NCBI RefSeq assembly: GCF_007995085.1
Contig: NZ_VOQS01000003.1
Span: 1,240,001 to 1,304,000 of the forward strand
Direction of reading: 5' to 3'
Length of the DNA: 64,000 bases
Origin: Paraburkholderia azotifigens
GTDB lineage: Bacteria > Pseudomonadota > Gammaproteobacteria > Burkholderiales > Burkholderiaceae
The stretch's first letter is position 1. Each line of letters starts with the position of its first letter. Shown here piece by piece: positions 1 through 7,102 of the stretch. The position numbers and the translations under genes were made by a program. The notes below the pieces were generated by a model. It was not told the DNA's origin. It made no database searches and saw only the letters and a program-made list of their open reading frames with translations.

Positions 1-69
1 GCAGCTTTCTCCGCATCGAGAATGCAGCGCCGCGCCGCCGCATTCGTTCAGAAAGCCACGGAGACAGAC

Positions 70-1167
70 ATGCGACACACCGTGATTGGTCTTTTCGACA
101 CTTACGCGCAAGCCGAGAGCGCCCGCAACCTGCTCGTGCAGACCGGCTTTGCATCCAGCGACATCGAGTTGCAGGCAAACCCCGAAACGCCCGCCGACGC
201 CGCCGCCGCGCATTCTCCCGGCGTCATCGCGAATATCGAACGATTTCTCTCGAGCCTGTTCACGACGTCCGGTCCGACTGCGCCCGAAGCCGAACGCTAC
301 ACGGAAGCCGTGCGGCGTGGCGCAGTGCTCGTGGCCGTCAACGCGGCAAGCGAGTCGCATGCAGAACTCGCGCGCAATTCGCTGACGAGGTTGGGCGCGC
401 TCGAAGTGAGCGAGCGCGCGCCGGACGTCGAGACTCGCTCGGCGGAGGAGCGGCGCGAACACTCCGTGCTGGATGAACTTGGTTTCGGCGCGCCCGCCGC
501 GACATCGATGGCGACGCAGCCGTCGAGCGACGCGCTGCTTGCCGAAGAAGAGGCCCGCAAGCGCGCGCGCATGGATACGCTGCACGGCGTGCCGCCCGTC
601 GACGAGACCTCCGCGGAAGCGCTTGCCGCTGCGAGCGCACCGGGCGCCGGCGCGGTGATGCGGCCGGACGTGCCGCCTGCATCCACTCCACGCGCCGACG
701 ACTTAAACCGGCCGGCGTCGGCGTCGCCTGACTACGGCGTACCGACGGGCACCAACCGACCCGCGGCGGCTCAGGCGGACACACCGGCGTCAGCTGCGAT
801 CGCATCGGCGGGTATCGCCGGTTCAGGCGCAGTGATGACGCCCGACACAGCCGCGCCCGGACAAGCGATGCCGCAGCAGGTGCCAGACGAGTTCCTCGAA
901 TACGAAGAGGATTTCCGCGGTCACTACGATTCGGAGTACGCGCACGAAGGGCTGCGCTATGACGAGTACGTGCCGGCGTACCACTACGGCGCGACGATGG
1001 CTCGCGAGATTCGCTATCAGGACAGGTCGTGGGACGAGGTCGAGCCCGAAGTACAGCTGGACTGGGAACGCGATCGCGCGGCGGGTGTGGGCAGCTGGGA
1101 GCGGTTCAAGGCTGCCGTGCGGCATGGATGGGATCGGGTGACGGGGCATCCGGATCATCGGCCGTAG
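70..1167 (+). CDS. Stress-type protein with low-complexity linker (hypothetical)
   Basis: A 365-residue protein. I place the start at 70 rather than the upstream in-frame ATG at 22 because a GGAG sits 6-7 bases before it and the conserved fold begins at once (MRHTVIGLFDTYAQAESA). Residues 1-110 look like the small alpha/beta domain of general-stress-protein-17M/YflT type. A long Ala/Pro/Thr-rich linker follows (about 150-280), then an acidic Tyr/Trp-rich tail (YDEYVPAYHYG, WERDRAAGVGSWERFK, HGWDRVTG) of a kind seen in stress and PRC-barrel proteins. Cytoplasmic; no signal peptide or membrane segment. No enzyme motif is visible, so the role is unknown and general stress is only inferred. Confidence 0.75.
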   Translation: MRHTVIGLFDTYAQAESARNLLVQTGFASSDIELQANPETPADAAAAHSPGVIANIERFLSSLFTTSGPTAPEAERYTEAVRRGAVLVAVNAASESHAELARNSLTRLGALEVSERAPDVETRSAEERREHSVLDELGFGAPAATSMATQPSSDALLAEEEARKRARMDTLHGVPPVDETSAEALAAASAPGAGAVMRPDVPPASTPRADDLNRPASASPDYGVPTGTNRPAAAQADTPASAAIASAGIAGSGAVMTPDTAAPGQAMPQQVPDEFLEYEEDFRGHYDSEYAHEGLRYDEYVPAYHYGATMAREIRYQDRSWDEVEPEVQLDWERDRAAGVGSWERFKAAVRHGWDRVTGHPDHRP

Positions 1168-1225
1168 TGCCGGCAGTGATGCGGCGCCCGATGTCGGGCG
1201 CCGCTCGCCTGATTGAGTCCGGCGC

Positions 1226-1777
1226 TTAGCCGACGTGTCGCTTCACCCAGTCCACATAACGGTCGACGAACTTCTGCAGGAACTTGCGCGTGTCGTCATT
1301 CGCGATGTTGCCGCTCTCGTCGATCTGGCCAGCCGTATGCTTGATGAACATCTCGGGCTGGCTCAGGGTCGCGACGTCGAGATAGGCCAACACGTTGCGC
1401 AGATGCTGCTGTGCGAGCGCGGTGCCCGTTGCGCCCGGCGACGTGCCGATCACGGCGCCCGGCTTGCCGCCCCAGACACTGTGACCCCAAGGGCGCGAAC
1501 CCCAATCGAGCGCGTTTTTCAACACGCCGGGCATCGAGCGGTTGTATTCGGGGGTCACGAACAGCAACCCGTTCGCGGCCTGGATTTTCTGCTTAAAGAT
1601 GCGCGCGACTTCTGGGAAGTCGTCGTCGTAATCCTGGCTGTAGAGCGGGAGAGAACCGATATCGAGAAACTCGAACGAAAAATCCGAAGGTGCGAGTGAA
1701 ATCAACGCCTTTGCCAATTGGCGGTTGGTCGAGTCGCGGCGCAGGCTGCCGACGACGACTGCAATGTGATAGGCCAT
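1226..1777 (-). CDS. NADPH-dependent FMN reductase (ChrR/azoreductase-like flavoprotein)
   Basis: 183-residue flavodoxin-fold reductase. The phosphate-binding loop GSLRRDSTNR near residue 10 and the family signature PEYNRSMPGVLKNALDW near 75 are clear, as is GTSPGATGTA further on. Such enzymes pass electrons from NAD(P)H through FMN to quinones, azo dyes or chromate; the physiological acceptor cannot be told from sequence. Start chosen at 1777 because AAGGAAGA lies just upstream; a longer reading to 1918 would run through the DnaA-box-like sites and lacks a ribosome site. Stands alone, convergent with the preceding gene. Confidence 0.9.
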   Translation of the reverse strand: MAYHIAVVVGSLRRDSTNRQLAKALISLAPSDFSFEFLDIGSLPLYSQDYDDDFPEVARIFKQKIQAANGLLFVTPEYNRSMPGVLKNALDWGSRPWGHSVWGGKPGAVIGTSPGATGTALAQQHLRNVLAYLDVATLSQPEMFIKHTAGQIDESGNIANDDTRKFLQKFVDRYVDWVKRHVG

Positions 1778-1822
1778 GTCTTCCTTCATCGGTTGGCGCG
1801 ATAGCGCAAAAGGGGGTGCGAC

Positions 1823-2068
1823 CTGTGGATCATAACGGTCGACGTCGTATCCCGCCGCGCAGGTCTGCGCCCCGGATATGAAGTTTTTCTGACGGCCTGT
1901 GGATAATCCGAGAGACATACAAGTTATCCACAGATTTTCTGGATAACCCTGTGGATAGGTCGAATCTTTGCCTTATCAATCAAGCGCATCGTCGGGCTGT
2001 CGCCCGATGCAACAAACGGCGCACGACATCGCTTGCCGATACAGCTTTTCGTTGAACTTGTGGACAAG
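1823..2068. other. Cluster of DnaA-box-like 9-mers
   Basis: Two perfect TTATCCACA boxes (1898-1906 on the bottom strand, 1924-1932 on the top strand) and three near matches, TGTGGATCA at 1823-1831, TGTGGATAG at 1950-1958 and TGTGGACAA at 2060-2068. The stretch 1919-2138 has no convincing gene. DnaA recognises TTWTNCACA; a cluster this dense next to a replicon core could be a DnaA-binding origin element, a titration site, or regulation of the divergent genes on either side. Binding is inferred only. Confidence 0.6.
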
Positions 2069-2138
2069 CGATTTTTCGAACGGTTGAGAGTCACTTGGTT
2101 GTTGTTGAGGACCTGAGAACTGGGGGGAAGAATAGATC

Positions 2139-2345
2139 ATGAGCTTGGATCACTCTGGCAAATCGCATGACGAAGCGTTTGCTGTGAAAAAGCAGCGGAA
2201 GCTGCGCTCGCTGGAACAGCCGGGCGGTGAGATGGCCGTCGAAGGCACGCAAGCGGACGAAACCCATAGCTGCGGCGAACTTTCCGAACGCGGCAAACAG
2301 GTGTGGCGCAGGGGCAGTGGGCTCGATGGCGGCGGCAAAACCTGA
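2139..2345 (+). CDS. Small hydrophilic hypothetical protein
   Basis: 68 residues, highly charged, no membrane segment and no family I recognise. A purine-rich GGGGGGAAG lies about ten bases before the ATG, and a strong hairpin terminator follows 28 bases after the stop, which together argue for a real transcription unit. The Lys/Arg-rich first half (VKKQRKLRSLEQPGGEMAV) could bind nucleic acid, but this is speculation. A 73-codon frame on the other strand over the same bases is less likely because it lacks a ribosome site. Confidence 0.45.
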   Translation: MSLDHSGKSHDEAFAVKKQRKLRSLEQPGGEMAVEGTQADETHSCGELSERGKQVWRRGSGLDGGGKT

Positions 2346-2372
2346 GTGCGTGGTTCTGCGCGCAAGATCATG

Positions 2373-2401
2373 AAAAAAGGGCGCTCGTGGCGCCCTTTTT
2401 T
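2373..2401. terminator. Bidirectional rho-independent terminator
   Basis: Perfect stem GGGCGC/GCGCCC with loop TCGTG, flanked by six A on the left and six T on the right, so it can act on both strands. It lies between the small gene ending at 2345 and the convergent small secreted-peptide gene ending at 2426. Confidence 0.9.
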
Positions 2402-2425
2402 GTCTGGCTAGCCTGGATCGCTATC

Positions 2426-2557
2426 TCAGTTGCCGAAGAACACGTTGCAGTACGAGGCGGGGCCTTCGCACTTCTGGTTCGTGTCGGCGTTGGCAACCCC
2501 GGTCGCAGCAGCCAGCAGTGCGACAGATGCAACGAGGGCGGAAAGAAGGCGTTTCAT
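2426..2557 (-). CDS. 43-residue exported peptide with two cysteines
   Basis: Short frame read directly from the sequence: ATG at 2557, TGA at 2426, with AGGAG correctly spaced upstream. The first 24 residues form a classic signal peptide (MKRLL, then an Ala/Leu/Val core, then GVANA|DT). The mature part is only about 19 residues, DTNQKCEGPASYCNVFFGN, with two Cys eight apart that could form a disulphide in the periplasm or outside. It shares the terminator at 2373-2401. Function unknown; similar very small exported peptides are often missed by gene finders. Confidence 0.7.
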   Translation of the reverse strand: MKRLLSALVASVALLAAATGVANADTNQKCEGPASYCNVFFGN

Positions 2558-2825
2558 GGATGACTCCTGATTCTCTGCGTTGATGCGCTCGCGTGTTGCG
2601 ACCGTTGAAGCGGAGGATATCGATGGAGTGTTCAGCCAGAAATAGCCGCTTTGCCAAGATATTTTTTCATCGATTGAAATAATCGGGAAACTCGAATTTT
2701 TGATCCGGTCCGAGCCCTTATCGCGTGTGCATTCGCACGAGGCTCGATGCGAGCTATTTCATATCTTGCAATTCCCGCAACAATCTCTTGTGGATTGCGA
2801 TGCTTTGTTGCCGCGCCTTGAGCGG

Positions 2826-3116
2826 TTAGCGCTCAGTCGGCGGCGTATCGCGATAGCGCGCGAGATAGCCGCCATGTGCAACTTCGTCCACGCCGACACG
2901 ATGCCTTTCAGACGACGCCGGATGCTTTCCTAGCATCGCAGCAGGGCGAATCGGACGATGTCGAAAATTTCCGCCGCAGTTAGGACATACGTTCTGCAGC
3001 GTAGTGAGCGCGCAGCTCTCACAAAACGTGCATTCGAAACTGCAAATCATTGCGTCATCCGCGTTCGGCGGCAGTGCCTTGCCGCACCCTTCGCACGACG
3101 GTCTGAGTTCGAGCAT
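2826..3116 (-). CDS. DUF1272-type zinc-ribbon protein
   Basis: 96 residues. The N-terminal half carries the DUF1272 pattern, MLELRPSCEGCGKALPP, then CSFECTFCESC and CPNCGG, that is four Cys pairs able to hold two zinc ions, followed by RPIRPA. Start at 3116 is set by AGGAG just upstream; the longer frame to 3251 has no support. The C-terminal 35 residues are basic and not part of the usual domain, which normally ends after the last Cys pair. Cytoplasmic; the role of the family is unknown. Confidence 0.85.
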   Translation of the reverse strand: MLELRPSCEGCGKALPPNADDAMICSFECTFCESCALTTLQNVCPNCGGNFRHRPIRPAAMLGKHPASSERHRVGVDEVAHGGYLARYRDTPPTER

Positions 3117-3340
3117 TTCGGGTCTCCTGGATCGATACGATTGTTGGGAGTGTAGGGAGAGCGAGAAGGGTGAAAAGGTCAGCGCGGCGTCAATTCCTGC
3201 CAAGGCCACAAAGTCGGATTGAACTTCGATGCAGATGATTTGCTTATGCAAATTTATCGGTTCGTGCCCGTTAGCGACCGGCTTATCGTTGAGCGCAATC
3301 GGTCCATGTTGCGTCCGTTTTCGCTATATCGCATCCGCCC

Positions 3341-4306
3341 ATGCCTCAACATCCCACACTTACACGTCGATCCTTCCTGGCCGGAGTCGGCGCACTCCTG
3401 GCCACGACCGCACTTCCTTCTCTCGCGGATAGCCGTGCAAAGGAAATCCGCATCGGCTATCAAAAGGCCGCGAGCACGCTCGTGTTATTGAAGGCGCACG
3501 GAACGCTTGAAAAGCGCTTTGCGCCGCAGGGTGTCACGGTGAAATGGACGGAATTCCCGGCCGGTCCGCAGTTGCTCGAAGGATTGAATGTAGGTTCGAT
3601 CGACTTCGGCTATGTCGGCGAGGCGCCACCCGTCATCGCGCAAGCCGCCGGTGCGAATTTCGTCTACACCGCGTATGAGATTCCAACGCCGCAAGCCGAA
3701 GGCATTCTTGTCCATCGCGATGCTCCCATTCAATCCGTCGCGGATCTGAAGGGAAAACGCGTGGCGTTCAACAAGGGCTCGGACGTGCACTGGTTTCTGG
3801 TAGCCGCTTTGCAAAAAGCCGGCGTGAAATACAGCGACATCCAACCCGTATTTTTGCCGCCCGCCGATGCACGCGCAGCATTCGAACGCGGTGCAATCGA
3901 TGCGTGGGCCATTTGGGATCCGTTCCTTGAAGCAGCCAAGCGGCAATCGAATGCGAGACTCTTGACCGATGGCGCGGGCATCGTCAATCACCACCAGTTC
4001 TTTCTTAGCGCGCGCTCCTTCGCGCAGCAGAACGGTGAGCTGGTCGATGCCGTCGTTAGCGAAGTCGGGAAGGAAGGTGCCTGGGTTCGCGAACACTACG
4101 CTGAGGCGGCGGCTCAGCTCGCGCCGATTCAGGGCCTCGACGCGAGTGTGATCGAAGCAGGCCTGCGACACTATGCGCACGTCTACAAACCGGTCGACGC
4201 TGGCGTGCTGGCCGAGCAGCAGAAAATCGCCGACACGTTCACTGAACTGCGCATCATCCCGACAAAGATCGTGACGAAGGAAGCCGTACTCGGCGCGAAG
4301 GCTTGA
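3341..4306 (+). CDS. Aliphatic sulfonate ABC transporter substrate-binding protein (SsuA-like)
   Basis: 321 residues. The N-terminus RRSFLAGVGALLATTALPSLA reads as a twin-arginine-like or Sec signal peptide, so the mature protein is periplasmic. The body matches the SsuA/TauA/NMT1 binding-protein family: IRIGYQK, VGSIDFGYVGEAPP, DLKGKRVAFNKGS, and the conserved IDAWAIWDPF. These proteins bind alkanesulfonates for uptake as a sulfur source. No permease (SsuC) or ATPase (SsuB) gene adjoins it, so it must work with a transporter encoded elsewhere or serve as a spare receptor. Confidence 0.88.
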   Translation: MPQHPTLTRRSFLAGVGALLATTALPSLADSRAKEIRIGYQKAASTLVLLKAHGTLEKRFAPQGVTVKWTEFPAGPQLLEGLNVGSIDFGYVGEAPPVIAQAAGANFVYTAYEIPTPQAEGILVHRDAPIQSVADLKGKRVAFNKGSDVHWFLVAALQKAGVKYSDIQPVFLPPADARAAFERGAIDAWAIWDPFLEAAKRQSNARLLTDGAGIVNHHQFFLSARSFAQQNGELVDAVVSEVGKEGAWVREHYAEAAAQLAPIQGLDASVIEAGLRHYAHVYKPVDAGVLAEQQKIADTFTELRIIPTKIVTKEAVLGAKA

Positions 4307-4359
4307 GTGTCCGTATGAATGTGCGCGCGGGATAGTGATTCGTCATCGCGCGCATCGTT

Positions 4360-4731
4360 CTAGCTCGCCGGATCGGTGAACAGCGCTTTTACATTCGCCG
4401 GCGGTCGACCAATCACGGCCCGCCCATCGCGTACGACGATCGGACGTTGAAGCAGGATCGGATTCGCGGCGATCGCTTCGTATAACTGACCGTCGCTCAA
4501 CGACGAGTCGGCAAGCCCCAGTTCCTGATAGATCGTTTCCGTGTCACGGATCATTTCGCGCACGGAGCAACCCAGCATCCGGTTCAGCTCCTTGAGTTGG
4601 GCCACCGACAGCGGCGTACGAAGGTACTCGATAACCTCGACAGGTTCGTTCGACGGGTTGTAGACATCGCTGATGAGTTCGCATGCACCGCGGGACTTCG
4701 AGCAGCGCGGGTTGTGATAGATGGTGATCAT
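4360..4731 (-). CDS. arsC: ArsC-family reductase (glutaredoxin-type arsenate reductase)
   Basis: 123 residues, whole-length match to the thioredoxin-fold ArsC family. The catalytic Cys is in NPRCSKSR near residue 9, and the three arginines that hold the oxyanion fit R60 (EYLRTPLS region) and the later RPIVVRDGRAVIGRPP. This form reduces arsenate with glutathione and glutaredoxin. There are no arsR, arsB or acr genes beside it, so it may be the housekeeping YfgD/ArsC-like branch and not part of an arsenic resistance operon. Confidence 0.88.
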   Translation of the reverse strand: MITIYHNPRCSKSRGACELISDVYNPSNEPVEVIEYLRTPLSVAQLKELNRMLGCSVREMIRDTETIYQELGLADSSLSDGQLYEAIAANPILLQRPIVVRDGRAVIGRPPANVKALFTDPAS

Positions 4732-4918
4732 GGCCGGTACGCGGATGTGAGAGTGTGGATCGGATTTTAGCGGCTGCGTAAGGGCGGTGCTGCGGTTGTG
4801 AGTCTGGCTTGCGATTCACGCGGTGATGATGCGGCCGTCGTTTGCTGCGTCGGGTGCTTAAGGGCATCGAGGTGCTCTGTCCATCGCTCCTGCTCTTTGG
4901 TACCGTTCGTATGGCCAG

Positions 4919-4934
4919 GTTTATGCGCATAAAG
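4919..4934. other. parS: parS-like centromere site 1
   Basis: GTTTATGCGCATAAAG, a 16-mer with a 14-base perfect palindromic core TTTATGCGCATAAA. Sites of this type are the ParB-binding centromere of Burkholderia chromosome 2 (established knowledge recalled, not looked up). It sits about 390 bases before parA. Confidence 0.85.
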
Positions 4935-4997
4935 GCGGACATCACGCGAGGGGCATGTGTGTGACGTCACGTCTGCACGGGAGGCCGCGCCTGAGGA

Positions 4998-5013
4998 CTT
5001 TATGCGCACAAAC
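4998..5013. other. parS: parS-like centromere site 2 (one-base variant)
   Basis: CTTTATGCGCACAAAC. The left half-site is intact; the right half has CACAAA in place of CATAAA. Probably a weaker ParB site. Confidence 0.65.
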
Positions 5014-5187
5014 CCACTCTACATCACACGCGAGCGGCTACAAGCCGTCGTGTCTTCATTGCTGAGTAATCGCCGCTCCACTTGGCGTGCCCCTGACTTC
5101 TACTTGCGCCGCCATGCGGAGGCGATATTTCCGCGCGCGGAACCGCCTTTTGCATTCCCCGCTTCGCCCTCCGCCCAACACCATCCT

Positions 5188-5203
5188 CTTTATGCGCATA
5201 AAG
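5188..5203. other. parS: parS-like centromere site 3
   Basis: CTTTATGCGCATAAAG, a perfect 16-base palindrome, about 50 bases upstream of the likely parA promoter. ParB bound here could also repress parAB. Confidence 0.85.
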
Positions 5204-5247
5204 CCATGTGCAAACGGCCTATAACTGTTGCATCTGACCAAAAATGT

Positions 5248-5275
5248 TTGAATTACAAAATCACCAAGGTAAAAT
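5248..5275 (+). promoter_or_regulatory. Candidate parAB promoter
   Basis: TTGAAT and TAAAAT separated by 16 bases in an AT-rich stretch that stands out from the GC-rich surroundings. Transcription would begin near 5282, leaving a leader of about 24 bases that contains little more than the ribosome site. Confidence 0.5.
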
Positions 5276-5305
5276 TCAGCGGCGTCCAAAAAAAGGAGGT
5301 GAACA

Positions 5306-5968
5306 TTGGCAGCAGAAATCATCGCAGTGACACAGCAGAAGGGCGGGGTCGGTAAGAGCACAATTGCGATGCACCTCGGCGCAGCTTTTCATGAGCGCGG
5401 CAAACGCGTTCTCGTCGTCGACGCTGACGGACAAAACACACTCATCCATTGGGCCAGCGCGGCATCGGATAGCGACTCAGGCATTCCATTTCATGTCGTC
5501 AATCTCTCTGAAGCCGGTGCGCAGATCCATCGCGAGATCAAGAAGTTCGTCGCCGACTACGACCTGATCGTCGTCGACTGCCCGCCGTCCATTACGGAGA
5601 AGGTCTCGGGTGTTGTCCTTCTCGCCGCAACTGTCGCGGTTATCCCGACGTCCTCATCTCCCGCCGACTATTGGTCAAGCGTTGGCTTGGTCAAGCTGGT
5701 TCAGCAGGCTCAGGTCATGAACGAAGACCTCCGTGCCGTCTTTCTCCTCAACAAGACGGAAGAAAAGCGCATGCTGACCCGCGAGTTGAAGCGCGCGCTA
5801 GAAGAACTCGGCTTCCCGCTTCTACGCACCCAGATTCCCACGCGCGAGGCGTACAAACAGGCAATGGCACTTGGTCAGACGGTCCTGCAGATGAACGATC
5901 GTGGCGCCAAACTCGCCAGTCTTGAGATTCGCGCATGCGCTGATGAGATCGCCGCCCTGCTCCCTTGA
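5306..5968 (+). CDS. parA: Chromosome partition ATPase ParA (short form)
   Basis: 220 residues. The deviant Walker A motif KGGVGKST lies at residues 11-18, followed by VLVVDADGQNT (switch) and DLIVVDCPPS (Walker B). There is no N-terminal helix-turn-helix, so this is the short ParA class, and autoregulation must come from ParB or another protein. It drives segregation of the replicon by ATP-dependent binding to the nucleoid. The start is a rare TTG, chosen because an essentially perfect AAGGAGGTGA lies six bases before it and the first residues (AAEIIAVTQQKGGVGK) begin the fold. parB follows after 24 bases, which include a parS-like site. Confidence 0.95.
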   Translation: MAAEIIAVTQQKGGVGKSTIAMHLGAAFHERGKRVLVVDADGQNTLIHWASAASDSDSGIPFHVVNLSEAGAQIHREIKKFVADYDLIVVDCPPSITEKVSGVVLLAATVAVIPTSSSPADYWSSVGLVKLVQQAQVMNEDLRAVFLLNKTEEKRMLTRELKRALEELGFPLLRTQIPTREAYKQAMALGQTVLQMNDRGAKLASLEIRACADEIAALLP

Positions 5969-5984
5969 ATTTATGCGCATAAAG
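5969..5984. other. parS: parS-like site between parA and parB
   Basis: ATTTATGCGCATAAAG starts on the base after the parA stop and ends eight bases before the parB ATG. ParB bound here would sit on the parB ribosome-binding region, which gives an obvious path for feedback on parB alone. Confidence 0.8.
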
Positions 5985-5992
5985 GTACTTGA

Positions 5993-7057
5993 ATGAAACC
6001 GTCCCAATTCGCCAAAGGCTTCCAGGCCCGTCCCGATTCGACAAGCAGCGAAAAGCGTACGGCGCTTGATCGGCTCAATGCGATCGATGGCCTGGTGCAA
6101 AATGCGCCCAAGAACGCAAACATCGCCGCATTCAAGAATCCCGTTGCAACGTCGTCTGTCCCCAGCGAAGTCGAATCGGCTGATGCCGCGAACGAGTCGA
6201 TTGAATATCGGACCTGGCGTGCCGAACATGGTTATCGCCCTGGACAGATCATCGAGCTCTCGCTGAAGGCAATCAAACCGAGTCCGTTCAATCCACGGTA
6301 TTTCTATGTGAAGTCCTCGATTGCCGAGCTTGCGGTCAATCTCGCGAAGCAAGGACAGCAGCAGGCCATCCACGTCATTCCCGATTACGACAATCCGGGC
6401 AGCTACTTCGTCAGCGATGGTGGCAGGCGCGTTCGCGCGCTGAAGGAAGCCAACAAGGAAACGGTGAAGGCGATCGTCGTCGACCTGCCCATCGGGATTC
6501 AGAGCTACAAGCTTGGCTATGACCTCAACGTCCAGCGCGATTCGCAAACCGTGTTCGATAACGCAGTCGTCTGGCGCCGCTTTCTGGATGAGAAACACTT
6601 TCAGAGCCAGAAGGAACTCGCCGAACATCTCGGGCTTGATGAGTCGACCATCGCAGTCGCGCTCTCCGTTGCGAAACTGCCCGAGACGGTAATGCAGGAA
6701 ATGGTCGCGCGACCCGATCGCTTCGGCTCGAATATGGCGTATCAGGTCGGCCGATATCACTCGGCCCGCGGCACGGATTCCACGCTGCGTCTTATCAACA
6801 AGATTCTCTCCGACGACTTGAGCACGCGTCAGGTCGCGGACATCGTGAAGGGCAGGGCAACGGCGCAGGAAAGCGCAAAGCCGGCAGGACGCCAGCGTTA
6901 TGCACAGCGACTGGATATCAAGCTGGGCGGTGTGTCGGTGGGTGACCTGAAGTCATACGGTGATGACCGGCTCGAACTCAAGCTGCGCGGACTGTCGCGT
7001 GACAAGCGCGACGACATTCTCCGGCAAATCGAGCAGATGCTGTCCGACCAGTCGTAG
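5993..7057 (+). CDS. parB: Centromere-binding protein ParB
   Basis: 354 residues. After a variable N-terminus that should contain the ParA-contacting arginines, residues 80-170 form the ParB/sulfiredoxin-like CTPase domain: IKPSPFNPRYF, LAKQGQQQAIHV, and SDGGRRVRALKEA. A helix-turn-helix follows near 205-230 (QKELAEHLGLDESTIAVAL). The C-terminal 100 residues are the dimer part. It loads on parS palindromes, several of which lie around this operon. Co-transcribed with parA. The box-2 motif usually written GERR is SDGGRR here, as in plasmid and secondary-chromosome ParBs. Confidence 0.93.
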   Translation: MKPSQFAKGFQARPDSTSSEKRTALDRLNAIDGLVQNAPKNANIAAFKNPVATSSVPSEVESADAANESIEYRTWRAEHGYRPGQIIELSLKAIKPSPFNPRYFYVKSSIAELAVNLAKQGQQQAIHVIPDYDNPGSYFVSDGGRRVRALKEANKETVKAIVVDLPIGIQSYKLGYDLNVQRDSQTVFDNAVVWRRFLDEKHFQSQKELAEHLGLDESTIAVALSVAKLPETVMQEMVARPDRFGSNMAYQVGRYHSARGTDSTLRLINKILSDDLSTRQVADIVKGRATAQESAKPAGRQRYAQRLDIKLGGVSVGDLKSYGDDRLELKLRGLSRDKRDDILRQIEQMLSDQS

Positions 7058-7102
7058 GAAGCAGGAAAGGTAGCGCGCCGATCGCGGCGCGCTACATCGG
7101 AA

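Larger units (their letters stand above)
4732..5247. other. Non-coding leader region of the partition locus
   Basis: About 520 bases with no supported gene; the open frames here have neither codon bias nor ribosome sites. It holds three parS-like palindromes, given separately, and a perfect palindrome TTCCGCGCGCGGAA at 5129-5142. It probably forms the centromere and regulatory part of the parAB locus. Confidence 0.6.

Noticed and set aside
4957..5355. 132-codon frame over the parS-like sites and the parA promoter
   Set aside because: No ribosome site, runs through palindromes and the parA start, and has no protein-like composition.
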